Shown: positions 52,220 to 61,792 of the stretch, piece after piece
How the letters are laid out: every line of letters starts with the position of its first letter
How positions within the stretch are numbered: the stretch's first letter is position 1
NCBI GenBank assembly: GCA_041586615.1
Contig: JBFGZS010000003.1
Coordinates: forward strand, 1-64,000
DNA from: Motiliproteus sp041586615
GTDB lineage: Bacteria > Pseudomonadota > Gammaproteobacteria > Pseudomonadales > Balneatricaceae
Direction: 5' to 3'
DNA: 64,000 bases
Position numbers and translations under genes: made by a program
Notes under the pieces: generated by a model
Database searches by the model: none
What the model saw: only the letters and a program-made list of their open reading frames with translations
What the model was told of the DNA's origin: nothing

Positions 52220-53614
52220 ATGAAATCCAAACAGATTGCTGAACTGCTCGATGAGCCCGCCTGTTCCCACAATGACAAGTCCAAATCAGGCTGCGCTAAA
52301 CCCAAGCCGGGTGCCTCGGCCGGGGGCTGCGCCTTCGATGGTGCCCAGATCGCGCTGCTGCCCATCGCCGATGTCGCCCATATCGTTCACGGCCCGATCG
52401 CCTGTGCCGGCAACTCCTGGGACAACCGCGGCACCCGTTCCAGCGGCCCGACGCTCTATCGGCTGGGGATGACCACAGACCTGACTGAGCAGGATGTGAT
52501 CATGGGCCGCGGGGAAAAGCGCCTCTTTCACAGTATCAAGCAGGCGATCGACAGCTATTCACCCGCCGCCGTCTTTATCTACAACACCTGTGTCCCGGCG
52601 ATGATCGGTGATGATATCGAAGCGGTCGCCAAAGCCGCCAGCGAGCGCTGGGGAACGCCTGTCGTACCGGTGGATGGTGCGGGTTTTTACGGCTCTAAAA
52701 ACCTGGGCAACCGGATCGCGGGAGAGTCGATGCTCAAGTATGTGATCGGGACTGCAGACAAGGCGGATAAGCCGATCCATCCAACGGGTATCCCCGTGTA
52801 TGACGTCAACCTGATCGGGGAGTACAACATCGCCGGTGAGCTTTGGAACGTGATGCCGCTGCTCGATGAATTGGGGATCCGTGTGCTCTGCACCCTCTCG
52901 GGTGATGCCCGCTTTCATGAGGTGCAGAGCATGCACCAGGCTGACGTCAATATGATGGTCTGCTCCAAGGCGATGGTGAATGTTGCCCGTAAACTCAAAA
53001 CGCTCTACGGCACCCCCTGGTTCGAGGGCAGCTTCTACGGGGTGCGCGATACGTCCCAGGCGCTGCGCGATTTCGCCCAGCTGATTGGTGATCAGGATCT
53101 GATCCAGCGTGCCGAGATTGTGATCGCCCGCGAAGAGGCGCGCCTGGATCTGGAGCTCGAGCCTTGGCGGCAAAAGCTCCGCGGCAAACGGGTGCTGCTC
53201 TATACCGGCGGGGTCAAATCCTGGTCGGTTGTTTCCGCGCTGCAGGATCTGGGGATGATCGTGGTGGCCACCGGCACAAAAAAATCCACCGAAGAGGACA
53301 AGGCCAGGATTAAAGCGCTGATGGGGGAGGACGCGTTGATGCTCGATGGCGGCAGCGCGCGCCAGCTGCTCGATACCGTCGCCCAGCAACGGGCCGATCT
53401 GCTGATCGCTGGAGGACGTAATCTCTACACCGCACTTAAGGCTCGGCTGCCCTTTCTGGATATCAACCAGGAGCGGGAGTTCGGTTACGCCGGCTACAGC
53501 GGCATGAAGGAACTGGCAAGGCAGCTGGCTCTGACCCTGACTAACCCGGTCTGGCAGCAGGTTCGGACGCCGGCTCCATGGAACAAGAAACACTGTAACG
53601 GAGACAAGCAATGA
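52220..53614 (+). CDS. nifE: NifE, FeMo-co scaffold alpha-like subunit
   Basis: A 464-residue NifD relative; with NifN it forms the scaffold on which NifB-co becomes FeMo-co. Cluster cysteines: GASAGGCAFDGAQIAL, HGPIACAGNSWDNRG, YNTCVPAMIGDD; GVKSWSVVSALQDLG also typical. AGGAG precedes the ATG. The last ~30 residues (MKELARQLALTLTNPVWQQV) are repeated in the next small gene. Confidence 0.96.
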   Translation: MKSKQIAELLDEPACSHNDKSKSGCAKPKPGASAGGCAFDGAQIALLPIADVAHIVHGPIACAGNSWDNRGTRSSGPTLYRLGMTTDLTEQDVIMGRGEKRLFHSIKQAIDSYSPAAVFIYNTCVPAMIGDDIEAVAKAASERWGTPVVPVDGAGFYGSKNLGNRIAGESMLKYVIGTADKADKPIHPTGIPVYDVNLIGEYNIAGELWNVMPLLDELGIRVLCTLSGDARFHEVQSMHQADVNMMVCSKAMVNVARKLKTLYGTPWFEGSFYGVRDTSQALRDFAQLIGDQDLIQRAEIVIAREEARLDLELEPWRQKLRGKRVLLYTGGVKSWSVVSALQDLGMIVVATGTKKSTEEDKARIKALMGEDALMLDGGSARQLLDTVAQQRADLLIAGGRNLYTALKARLPFLDINQEREFGYAGYSGMKELARQLALTLTNPVWQQVRTPAPWNKKHCNGDKQ

Positions 53615-53844
53615 AGCTCCGAATAACAACAGCAGAACTCGATGACACCGGGCTCTCCAGTAACAATACCGTCATGCAGGAGCTGGCGCGGCAGCTGAAC
53701 CTGACCAATCCGGTCTGGCAGCAGGTCTGCACGCCTGCGCTCTGGATTAACGTTGCAGATGCGCCTGCAGCCGGTAGCCGATCCGGCGCAACCGAACACC
53801 ATCCCCAAGCAATCAATAGCCCTCAATCCAATACAGCAGCCTGA
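53611..53844 (+). CDS. 77-residue NifE-tail duplicate between nifE and nifN
   Basis: It begins at the nifE stop (ATGA overlap) with GGAGACAAGCA upstream and runs 77 codons to just before nifN. Residues 22-45 (MQELARQLNLTNPVWQQVCT) repeat the last part of NifE with a two-residue deletion and several changes. The remainder is low-complexity and matches nothing. Position and ribosome site suggest it is translated. It may be a duplication scar or a small interaction peptide of the NifEN scaffold. Confidence 0.6.
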   Translation: MKLRITTAELDDTGLSSNNTVMQELARQLNLTNPVWQQVCTPALWINVADAPAAGSRSGATEHHPQAINSPQSNTAA

Positions 53845-53854
53845 GGAGATCAGC

Positions 53855-55255
53855 ATGACCGATGACAACACGCCTCGCGGGAAAAACCTGATCCCACGAA
53901 CCAAACCCCTGGCAATCAACCCGCTCAAAGCCAGCCAGCCGCTGGGGGCCACGCTGGCCTGTCTGGGGATTCGCCAGTCGATCCCGCTACTGCACGGATC
54001 CCAGGGCTGCTCCGCCTTTGCCAAGGTGTTTTTGGTACAGCACTTTCGCGAACCTATCCCCTTGCAGACCACGGCGATGGATCAGGTCAGCACCGTGATG
54101 GGCGGGGATGAAAACCTGTTTGAAGCGTTGCAAACCCTGTGTAGCAAAAACAGTCCGGCGCTGATCTTGATCCCAACAACAGGCCTGACTGAAACCCAAG
54201 GCTGCGATGCCCGTAGGGTGATTGCCCAGTTTCGCATCGACCATCCGGAGTTCAGTGCTACCCGTATCGTTCCGGTCAATACGCCCGATTTTAAAGGCTG
54301 CCTGGAGAGCGGCTTTGCCTTGGCGATCGAGGCGCTGATCGATGAGCTGGTGTCTCCGAGTGAGTCTGCGGCGACTCGACCTGAACAACTCAATCTGCTG
54401 GTCAGCGCCAACCTGACACCGGCCGATATTGAGCAGCTAAAGAGCTACGTCGAAGCCTTTGGTTTCAAACCCCTGGTGTTGCCCGATATCTCGGATTCCT
54501 TGGGGCATCTGGTCGAACAGGACTTCAGCCCGCTCTCGGTAGGCGGCACCCCGGTATCGGCGTTCGATCAGTTGGGCCAGAGCACCGCCACCCTGGTGAT
54601 CGGGCGCTCCCTGTTCAAAGCGGGCCAGCTACTGCAAAAACGTACCGGTGTTGAGAGTTATAGATTTGAACATCTAATGGGGCTGGAGGCTACCGATCAG
54701 CTGATCGATTGCCTGCGTCGCCTCAGTCGCCAACAGGTCCCCGATTCGATCGAGCGGCAACGCGACCAGCTTCAGGACGCGATGGTCGATACCCATTACC
54801 AGCTGGGTTTGGCGCCGGTGGCTCTAGCCGGTGACCCCGAACTACTGGCCGCGTTCAGCAGCTGGCTCAGCCAGATGGGGGCGGATGTGGTGGTGGCTGT
54901 CACCCCGGTCGCCAGCCAATCCTTAGCCAAAGCAGCCGGTCATCTGATCAAGGTCGGCGATCTGGCCGACCTAGAATCACTGGCCGCCGAACAGGGTGCG
55001 GAGCTGCTGATCGGCAACAGCCATCTGGTCGACGCAGCGAAACGCTTAGGGGTGCCTGTGTTATCTGCAGGCTTCCCGCAACACCATCACTACGGCGCCC
55101 ACCGGCGCTGTTGGATCGGCTATGGCGGAAGTGCTCAGACGCTGTTTGATATCGCTAATCTGCGCCTGCAGGCGGATCAGCACGCGATTCCTGTCTACCG
55201 CGCAGTGCTGAGCCAGAAACGCGACGAGCCCATACCCACACCGACAACCCATTAA
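53855..55255 (+). CDS. nifN: NifN, FeMo-co scaffold beta-like subunit
   Basis: A 466-residue NifK relative and partner of NifE. LKASQPLGATLACLGI, HGSQGCSAFAKVF and VMGGDENLFEAL match; the later residue pattern lacks a full P-cluster set, as in NifN. GAGGAG lies before the ATG at 53855; the open frame reaches back to 53753 but overlaps the small gene. Confidence 0.95.
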   Translation: MTDDNTPRGKNLIPRTKPLAINPLKASQPLGATLACLGIRQSIPLLHGSQGCSAFAKVFLVQHFREPIPLQTTAMDQVSTVMGGDENLFEALQTLCSKNSPALILIPTTGLTETQGCDARRVIAQFRIDHPEFSATRIVPVNTPDFKGCLESGFALAIEALIDELVSPSESAATRPEQLNLLVSANLTPADIEQLKSYVEAFGFKPLVLPDISDSLGHLVEQDFSPLSVGGTPVSAFDQLGQSTATLVIGRSLFKAGQLLQKRTGVESYRFEHLMGLEATDQLIDCLRRLSRQQVPDSIERQRDQLQDAMVDTHYQLGLAPVALAGDPELLAAFSSWLSQMGADVVVAVTPVASQSLAKAAGHLIKVGDLADLESLAAEQGAELLIGNSHLVDAAKRLGVPVLSAGFPQHHHYGAHRRCWIGYGGSAQTLFDIANLRLQADQHAIPVYRAVLSQKRDEPIPTPTTH

Positions 55256-55268
55256 CAGGAGTAGCAAC

Positions 55269-55736
55269 ATGAAACTCGCACGCCACCTTAAGCTCTCCTC
55301 GGCCGATGTCGGCGCTAGCCGGATCCGCGTCGCCTTCGCGACCCGCGACCGCAAGCATATTGACCAGCATTTCGGTTCCGCCTGCAGCTTTATGATCTAC
55401 AGCATCACCCTGCAGAGCTATGAGTTGATCGAAGTGGCCGAATTTACCGAGACCGAGCAGGACAAAAATCACAGCAAACTATTGACCAAGCTAGAACTGC
55501 TCGATGGCTGTCATGCGGTCTACAGCAACGCCATAGGGTCCGCGGCGGTGCAGCAGTTGCTCAGCCTGGGGATCCAGCCGATCCGCTCTATTCCCGGTAC
55601 GGCCATCAGTCGTGAGATTGGACAGCTACAACAGGCCTGGGAAACCGATCCGCCTAGCTGGCTGGCCAAGCAGCAACAGAGCACCCGTTCTGCTGACCGT
55701 TTCGACACCATGGAGGATGAAGGCTGGCAGGAATAA
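55269..55736 (+). CDS. nifX: NifX, cofactor carrier
   Basis: A 155-residue carrier of NifB-co or FeMo-co precursor between NifB and NifEN. RVAFATRDRKHIDQHFGSAC, then AIGSAAVQQLLSLGIQP, ending DPPSWLAKQQ. CAGGAG ahead of the ATG. Confidence 0.92.
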   Translation: MKLARHLKLSSADVGASRIRVAFATRDRKHIDQHFGSACSFMIYSITLQSYELIEVAEFTETEQDKNHSKLLTKLELLDGCHAVYSNAIGSAAVQQLLSLGIQPIRSIPGTAISREIGQLQQAWETDPPSWLAKQQQSTRSADRFDTMEDEGWQE

Positions 55737-55774
55737 ACCGCCTTCATTGTAAGCATTCATTTCAGGAGCAACCT

Positions 55775-56245
55775 ATGTTTGACGAACTCATTATCGACGA
55801 GCACGACCCGGTACTCACAACCGATTTTGTCAAAGAGATTTTGCGCCAGCTACGGGCGATAGACACCTACGGCGCCTATGAAAACTGGAGCGATGCGCGG
55901 GTACTGGATCCAATCATCATGACCAAGGAGCGTAAACGTGAGATGCCGATCGTGGCTGATCCCGACGACGTCACGCTTTCCAATATCCGTGCCTACTACA
56001 ACGCCCTGGCGGTACTGATCGAAAAGGAGTGTGGTCATATGGCGCGCCCGCTGATTAGCATCAGCCATGAAGGGTTTGGCCGGGTACTGATCACTGTCGG
56101 CAAGCTGGTGGTGGTGGATAAGATCCTGCGCGACGCGCATCTATTCGGCTTTGCCAGTCTGTCAAAGATGAAAACAGACAGTGACCTGATACTAAGCCAG
56201 GCGCAAGCGCTGGTGGGAAGTTACCCCAAGGTTGCCGCGATCTAA
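55775..56245 (+). CDS. NifX-associated protein (DUF269)
   Basis: A 156-residue member of the DUF269 family, always next to nifX. LRQLRAIDTYGAYENWSDAR and ISHEGFGRVLITVGKLVVVD are the conserved blocks. Role unknown, probably in cofactor synthesis. CAGGAG precedes the ATG. Confidence 0.9.
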   Translation: MFDELIIDEHDPVLTTDFVKEILRQLRAIDTYGAYENWSDARVLDPIIMTKERKREMPIVADPDDVTLSNIRAYYNALAVLIEKECGHMARPLISISHEGFGRVLITVGKLVVVDKILRDAHLFGFASLSKMKTDSDLILSQAQALVGSYPKVAAI

Positions 56246-56273
56246 TTTACATTATTTAAAGGAGTCAATTCTC

Positions 56274-56573
56274 ATGGCCAACTATCAAGGCTCAACGCAG
56301 GGCGGCAGTGCCTGGGAACCGCAATTTATCACCGAGATCGATCAGTCAAAATGCATCGGATGCGGACGCTGCTACAAGGTCTGCGCGCGCGATGTTCTGA
56401 ATTTGGTCGAGTATGAAGCAGACGACGATTACGACGACGAATACGACGACTTCGATGACGATGAGCAGCGGATGGTGATGGAGGTCGCTAATGCCGGTGA
56501 CTGCATCGGCTGCGAAGCCTGCTCCAGCGTCTGCTCCAAAAACTGCATCAGTCACAACCCCAAGGCCGCCTGA
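56274..56573 (+). CDS. fdxB: Nif-specific ferredoxin III
   Basis: A 99-residue 2[4Fe-4S] ferredoxin: CIGCGRCYKVC and CIGCEACSSVC. Between the motifs is an acidic insert (residues ~47-62, about a dozen Asp/Glu), making it unusually negative. AAAGGAG precedes the ATG at 56274. Last gene of the nif island before the tRNA. Confidence 0.9.
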   Translation: MANYQGSTQGGSAWEPQFITEIDQSKCIGCGRCYKVCARDVLNLVEYEADDDYDDEYDDFDDDEQRMVMEVANAGDCIGCEACSSVCSKNCISHNPKAA

Positions 56574-56784
56574 ATCTGTATCTGAAAGAAGGAATGCTTA
56601 GTTTATGAAAATCAAATTAAGCCTACATATCTCGGCGTCCCCGAAATAGAGCGTAGTGACAACCAGGCGCTGCTTGCGGTTTTCCAGGCGGCGCTTATTT
56701 TCGCTGCCCTAAGGTCAAGCATGCTAGACAAGAAAAATGGCGAATGAGAGTTTGGGCAAATGGGCTTTTTTAGAGCCCAGTACG

Positions 56785-56820
56785 CAAAAAGCCAAATCAA
56801 AAAAGTGCTTGATTTGGCTT
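56785..56820 (-). terminator. Terminator hairpin, duplicate copy
   Basis: On the minus strand an 11-bp perfect stem (AAGCCAAATCA) with T run, following the truncated tRNA copy. Same design as the terminator at 56915-56951. Confidence 0.8.
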
Positions 56821-56830
56821 AATATTACGT

Positions 56831-56894
56831 TGGTAGCGGGGGCAGGATTTGAACCTAGGGCCTTCGCTGGGGGTATAAAGAGCGAGCCCGACGA
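56831..56894 (-). pseudogene. Truncated tRNA-fMet copy
   Basis: Minus strand: TCGTCGGGCTC of the anticodon 5' side, then ~18 foreign bases in place of the anticodon loop, then GAAGG, a T-arm TAGGTTCAAATCC and the acceptor 3' strand with CCA. D-arm and acceptor 5' strand are absent, so it cannot fold as a tRNA. Confidence 0.75.
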
Positions 56895-56914
56895 TTTTTC
56901 CTGTGCTTAGAAAC

Positions 56915-56951
56915 GCAAAAAGCCAAACCCAGCATGTGCTTGATTTGGCTT
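56915..56951 (-). terminator. Terminator of the initiator tRNA gene
   Basis: Minus strand stem AAGCCAAA/TTTGGCTT followed by five T, 11 bases beyond the CCA end. Confidence 0.75.
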
Positions 56952-56961
56952 AATATTACGT

Positions 56962-57038
<77 letters not shown>

Positions 57039-57307
57039 TCAACGTGGGGCGAATTATAGAGAGAGTGGGGCAGCCTGTCTATCTAATTATAAAAATCATT
57101 CATTTGGTAAAGAATCACATTGGGTTTTCACGGTGTTTTTTTGAACAATTAAAACCTGAAATAGGGGTAAACCCTTGATGAAAGTGTGCCGATCATTGCC
57201 TATGATAGAGCGTCGTGAGCAAATTACATGGAATCACGGCTTTTTGCTGATACAGAGGCTTTTGTAAGGGCCCGTCAGCTTAGTATGTATTATAAGGAGA
57301 AGCTTTA

Positions 57308-58048
57308 ATGACTCAACGGATCGCATTGGTCACCGGAGGCACAGGCGGCATCGGTAGTGCTATTTGTCAAGAACTTGCCAACCTGGGTATGAAGGTTGTT
57401 GCGGGTTATAGCAACGAAGAAAAAGCCAAGGCTTGGTTGGAAGAGCAGAAAGCAGCGGGTTTCGATTTTTTGATCCAGCATGTTGATGTTACTAGTCTTG
57501 AGTCTTGCACCCAGGCTGTTGCCGCAATTAAAGAGCAGACTGGCGGCAGTATTGATGTTCTGGTTAATAATGCGGGTATCACCCGTGATGGATTCTTTAA
57601 AAAGATGGGTTGGGATCAGTGGCACGCCGTACTGAATACTAACCTGGATAGCGCATTCAACATGACGCGCCCTATCATTGAGGACATGTTGGAGAAGAAG
57701 TGGGGGCGTATCATCAACATCTCTTCCGTTAACGGTGAGAAGGGACAGATGGGTCAGGCAAACTATTCAGCCGCGAAAGCAGGTCTGCATGGCTTTACCA
57801 AGGCTTTGGCTCAGGAAGGCGCGCGTAACGGTGTTACCGTTAACACGATCTCTCCTGGCTACATTCTGACGCCGATGGTGGCTAAGATCGATCAGGCAAT
57901 CCAGGATAAGATTGTTGCCGGTATTCCGGTTGGTCGTATGGGTCAGCCGAATGAAATTGGTCGTGCAGTGGCTTTCTTGGCCGATGAGAACGGTGGCTAC
58001 ATCACCGGTTCTAACTTGTCCATCAATGGTGGTCAGCACATGCATTGA
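57308..58048 (+). CDS. phaB: Acetoacetyl-CoA reductase
   Basis: A 246-residue short-chain dehydrogenase making (R)-3-hydroxybutyryl-CoA with NADPH for polyhydroxybutyrate. NADP loop VTGGTGGIGSAI, NNAGITRD, catalytic Ser in INISSVNGEKGQMGQ, YSAAKAG, and SPGYILTPM. The VNGEKGQMGQ stretch marks PhaB rather than FabG. AAGGAG precedes the ATG. No phaC or phaA in the window. Confidence 0.92.
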   Translation: MTQRIALVTGGTGGIGSAICQELANLGMKVVAGYSNEEKAKAWLEEQKAAGFDFLIQHVDVTSLESCTQAVAAIKEQTGGSIDVLVNNAGITRDGFFKKMGWDQWHAVLNTNLDSAFNMTRPIIEDMLEKKWGRIINISSVNGEKGQMGQANYSAAKAGLHGFTKALAQEGARNGVTVNTISPGYILTPMVAKIDQAIQDKIVAGIPVGRMGQPNEIGRAVAFLADENGGYITGSNLSINGGQHMH

Positions 58049-58068
58049 TCCTTCGGATCCTGTATAAA

Positions 58069-58095
58069 AAACCCCGCATGGCGGGGTTTTTTTTG
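58069..58095. terminator. Bidirectional terminator between phaB and the DUF349 gene
   Basis: ACCCCGC/GCGGGGT stem with a three-base loop, eight T on the right and six A on the left, between convergent genes. Confidence 0.85.
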
Positions 58096-58121
58096 GTCAG
58101 GCGCTTATTGCTGCCGCGCTG

Positions 58122-60896
58122 TTACGGGCGCTCAGTACAGCCTTGCGTCTGGCTAGCATCAAAGCGGGCTTTTAGCTCCTCATGGCACTGATTAAACGGC
58201 GTGCACAGCCAGGATTTGTAGAGTCCTTTGAGTGTTTCGTTGCAGTGGGCGCCGCGTTTTTGCTGCTCGATAGCATCTTTCAGTCGTGCCATCTGGTATT
58301 CCATACGCAGGACTTGATCCTCCTCGGGAGAGCTGCGCCCGGTCTCTATTTCAGCGCGAATACAGAGCATGCGTAATGACTGGAAGCTTTGCTCCAATGT
58401 CTGCTCGAGGCATTGTTCAAATTCCTCACCCGCGGCGGCGTTGCGGCGGGTCAGCAGCTCGGTGATGGCCTGGTAGCGGGCAGACATTGTAGGTTGCAGT
58501 GCCGATTCCAGTTCGCGGGTGTCTAAAGCAGGCAGCGTTGGGTGTTCGTGTTCAGGCCCAGCCTGTTCCAATAGTTCTTGTTCCAGCTCGGCACAGCGGT
58601 AATGGCACTGCTGCAGCGCGGTGTTCGCGGGTGAGTTTTCTTCCTGGACGCGCCGCTGTTGTGTTTTTGCTTTGGAAAAACGCGCTTGAAGATCTTGTAA
58701 ACGACTGTGCTCGGCAAGCAGGCTTTTAAAGCGCTTTTCAAGCTGGGCACATTCCTGTTGCGGCATGTCAGGACGATTTTCGAGTTCAACGCAAAGCGCT
58801 TGCGCCTCGCTTTGGGTTGCACTGCGCAGCTGTTTGCCTTGTTCGAACGCCTGGTCGCATAAATCACGGAAACGGTGCCACAGACGCTGTTCATCTTTGT
58901 GGTGGGTGGCGCCGATCTGCTTCCATTGCTGCTGTAATTCCTTGATCGAATCGGCGCTGTTCGCGTCCGCATTAGTCTGGAGCATCGCCTCGGCCTGTTC
59001 GATCAGTACCTGCTTGGCCGCGGCGTTCTGGTCGCGGTTGGCGGCAATCCTGGCGTCAAGACGTGTGAGTAGCTGGTTGAACTGCTGCTGCAACAGTTTG
59101 CCGGGAGCCCGGTCTACCGGTGCATGTTTTCGCCATTCGTTTTTAGCGAGGCGGCTGACCTGGGCGACGGCCTTCCAGTCTGGGGCCTCCCAGTTGTTTT
59201 GTTGTTCAAAGAGGCTGAGTTCGTCCAGCAGGCGCTGGCGCTGGGCGAGATTATCTTGTCGCTGCTGACGCTCACCGTTGTAGTGCTCTTTGCAGGGCGC
59301 GTAGGCCAGTTCGTTGGCCTTTTGGAAACGCTTACGCAGGGTGGCCGGGGTACGTGGGCTATCCAGCTCCTTCCAGCGCGCCTGAAGGGCTTTGATGGCT
59401 TCGGCACGGGCCGGGATGTCCAGGGACGATTCGATCAGGGATTCCATTTCCGCGCACAGTGCCTCGATCTTAGGTAACACGGCGAAGCGTTGCCAGTCTT
59501 GGAGCTCCTGTAGGCGGGCGAGTGCGTTACGGTAGCGGGTTTCCAGGGGGCCGAAGCCGCTGTTTTGCAGGTTTCGATGCGTTTGTTCGGCTTGCTGAAG
59601 GTTACCGTCGTCGATATCCCGTTCCAGTTGCAGCAGCGTGGCTTTCAGTTGTTGCTGGTCTTGCTGTTTACGCTGTGCCTTGTCCTGTTGTTTTTGCGTG
59701 AGTTGCTGGCGCAGGTCGTCCAGCGCGCGCAGTGCCGCGGGTTTTGGGTAAGCCGAAGGCCAGTTGATAAGCGATTCCAACGCGCTGATGGACGCGAGCG
59801 AGGGGGATTGCGTCTGCGCGGCCAAGGCGTCTTCTTGTTGTTGAAGTTCGGTCAGGCTTTGGATCAGCTGTTGCTGGCGATCGTCAAGTTTGCCGACCTG
59901 TTGACTGAGGGACTTCTCCGGTGCCAAGGCTTGCAGTGACTGCCAGCGTGTCTGCTGGATTTCGTGTTGCTGGGTGATTTCAGCACAGTCGTAGCTTTGT
60001 AGCGCCATCAGCTGCTGATCGTCGCGTTGGCGCTGCTCCAGATAGGCCTGTTGTTCGGCACGCAGTGTTGCCTGCTGTTTGCGCTGTTCTTCGGCGGCAA
60101 TCAGTGTGTCGGCACGGGCATCGCAGCGGGCAAACAGCTGATCGGTTTGTTGCTGGTAGGGCTCACGGCTGGACGCCGGCAGCGCCTGCCACTGGTTGCG
60201 TAGGGCATCCAGTCGTGCCGGGTAGTGCAGTTCATCGTGCGTATTGGCGAGTTTTTCCAGCAGGTCTTGCAGCGCGCAGGCGCGTTCATTCAGTTCGGCG
60301 GTCTGTTGCAGGGCCTGGCGATGCGCATCGGCTTTGGCGCGCAGAATACGGTAGACCCCCTTGTCTTTTTGACGGCACTGCTTGAGCAGCTCATCGATTC
60401 TTGTCTGGTCGCAAACCCGTTCTGCGGCGATTTGCCGCAGTTGGTGGTTGTCCGCTTGCAGGATTATCTGCTCCAGGCAGGCTTCTTCGCTGACCTGGCT
60501 GATCGCTTGCTGTCGCAGGGGGAGTGACTGTGCATTGATCGTCAGATGGGTCAGGATATCCTGATCGGTGAACTGTTCCAGCAGGCTGCGGCAGCTGTCC
60601 GTTGCCTCGAGATTTACCTGCGTACGTGTCAGCAGCAGGCACAGTCGATTGAGGGCGTCCTGGCGTACCGTGTCGTTAGGGTCCTGATGGCAGAGGTCTT
60701 TCAGCAGCGGAAGGTGGTCAATAAATGCCAGTGCCTGACAGCGGACATCCGGGCTGTCATCGTCTCTGGCCAGCTGTTGCAAAATGGCCTGGTCTTCCTC
60801 GCGGGCGGGATTGAGTTGTTGAATTGCTTGGAGGCGTACGGCGACTTTTTGGTGCTGCCATTTGGGGCGGAAAAGGTTTGAAAAAATCAACTGCAT
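58122..60896 (-). CDS. DUF349-repeat, coiled-coil protein
   Basis: A 924-residue, very Gln/Glu/Arg-rich protein. Several DUF349-type units (WQALPAS, RWKELDSPR, ANELAYAPCKEHYNGER, QWKQIGATHHKDE ... LWHRFRDLCDQAFE) lie between residues ~240 and 700, after an N-terminal helical-repeat region (1-200, HEAT-like). Long coiled coils elsewhere. Function unknown. Cytosolic, no signal. The ribosome site is weak. Confidence 0.8.
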   Translation of the reverse strand: MQLIFSNLFRPKWQHQKVAVRLQAIQQLNPAREEDQAILQQLARDDDSPDVRCQALAFIDHLPLLKDLCHQDPNDTVRQDALNRLCLLLTRTQVNLEATDSCRSLLEQFTDQDILTHLTINAQSLPLRQQAISQVSEEACLEQIILQADNHQLRQIAAERVCDQTRIDELLKQCRQKDKGVYRILRAKADAHRQALQQTAELNERACALQDLLEKLANTHDELHYPARLDALRNQWQALPASSREPYQQQTDQLFARCDARADTLIAAEEQRKQQATLRAEQQAYLEQRQRDDQQLMALQSYDCAEITQQHEIQQTRWQSLQALAPEKSLSQQVGKLDDRQQQLIQSLTELQQQEDALAAQTQSPSLASISALESLINWPSAYPKPAALRALDDLRQQLTQKQQDKAQRKQQDQQQLKATLLQLERDIDDGNLQQAEQTHRNLQNSGFGPLETRYRNALARLQELQDWQRFAVLPKIEALCAEMESLIESSLDIPARAEAIKALQARWKELDSPRTPATLRKRFQKANELAYAPCKEHYNGERQQRQDNLAQRQRLLDELSLFEQQNNWEAPDWKAVAQVSRLAKNEWRKHAPVDRAPGKLLQQQFNQLLTRLDARIAANRDQNAAAKQVLIEQAEAMLQTNADANSADSIKELQQQWKQIGATHHKDEQRLWHRFRDLCDQAFEQGKQLRSATQSEAQALCVELENRPDMPQQECAQLEKRFKSLLAEHSRLQDLQARFSKAKTQQRRVQEENSPANTALQQCHYRCAELEQELLEQAGPEHEHPTLPALDTRELESALQPTMSARYQAITELLTRRNAAAGEEFEQCLEQTLEQSFQSLRMLCIRAEIETGRSSPEEDQVLRMEYQMARLKDAIEQQKRGAHCNETLKGLYKSWLCTPFNQCHEELKARFDASQTQGCTERP

Positions 60897-61097
60897 GCGA
60901 AAACCACTGTTCTTGATGTCATTGTCAATCGGGTATCGGGACGGCGGGATGCCGGCTTGCCGCCCGCTAAGTACGCTGTAAAACCGTTTCCGGAGTAGAG
61001 CCAGTCGTTGTCATTGTTATTAAGGGTGGGTCCAGGGTCGAACATTTTAAGGGATTGGCCCTTCAGGAGAAAGGCTTTACCGCACTCGGCCGTGCAT

Positions 61098-61622
61098 TCA
61101 TCGTGCGCAACACTGCTTGAATTTTTTTCCTGAGCCGCAGGGGCAGGGTGCGTTGCGTCCGGTTTTTGGTGAGCGGCTCTCCACGTTGACCCGCCCATCC
61201 AGGTAGTACCAACGCCCCTCTTCCTGTAAAAAGCGCGATGTTTCATGCAGCGCGCCGGCGCGGCCCTGCTCCATAAAGCGGGCCGTAAAGCTGACTTCGC
61301 CTTCTGTCTCCTGGCCTGTTCCCCGGCTATGGTGAAGGCTGAGATCAAGCCACTGGGTGGTGCGGGCTTGTTCGCGAAGGTCTTGAACATCGAGTCCTTG
61401 GCGCTGGCTGGTGTGTGTGGTATTGAGCAGGTAATCACCCAATCCGAGAGTAAAGGCGCTGTAGCGCGAGCGCATAAGTTGTTCAGCCGAGCGTGCGCCT
61501 GGCCTGGCGGCCTGTTCTTCGGCGCTACTTCCGTTTGCATACAGGAGCGGTCCACAGCAATCCTTGAAATAAAGCAGGCTGCCGCAGGGGCAATGTTGGC
61601 GGCTAGCGTGGCTTTTTGACAT
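61098..61622 (-). CDS. ychJ: YchJ-family protein with two SEC-C motifs
   Basis: A 174-residue protein with an N-terminal SEC-C zinc motif (CPCGSLLYFKDCCG), an NTF2-like middle domain (LMRSRYSAFTLGLGDYLLNT) and a C-terminal SEC-C (CPCGSGKKFKQCC). UPF0225 family; role unknown, zinc binding expected. Confidence 0.9.
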   Translation of the reverse strand: MSKSHASRQHCPCGSLLYFKDCCGPLLYANGSSAEEQAARPGARSAEQLMRSRYSAFTLGLGDYLLNTTHTSQRQGLDVQDLREQARTTQWLDLSLHHSRGTGQETEGEVSFTARFMEQGRAGALHETSRFLQEEGRWYYLDGRVNVESRSPKTGRNAPCPCGSGKKFKQCCAR

Positions 61623-61792
61623 GCAGGATGGCGCCTCGGACGTGTTATCGGTTTATCAACAAGGGAGGGTGATTTATAGTAAATTGCACAGTCTATAGTA
61701 GGCTGAACAGTTTACAGTTGATAGCCCTGATACCCCAAGTAGGGCTTTCCTTTATCTCGTCCGTGGATGCGCGACGACCAGAGACCGATAGC

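Noticed and set aside
52559..53629. 356-codon frame opposite nifE
   Set aside because: Antisense to nifE, no family, no ribosome site.
60887..61555. 222-codon frame overlapping ychJ
   Set aside because: Out of frame with ychJ, which has two clear SEC-C motifs; product looks random.
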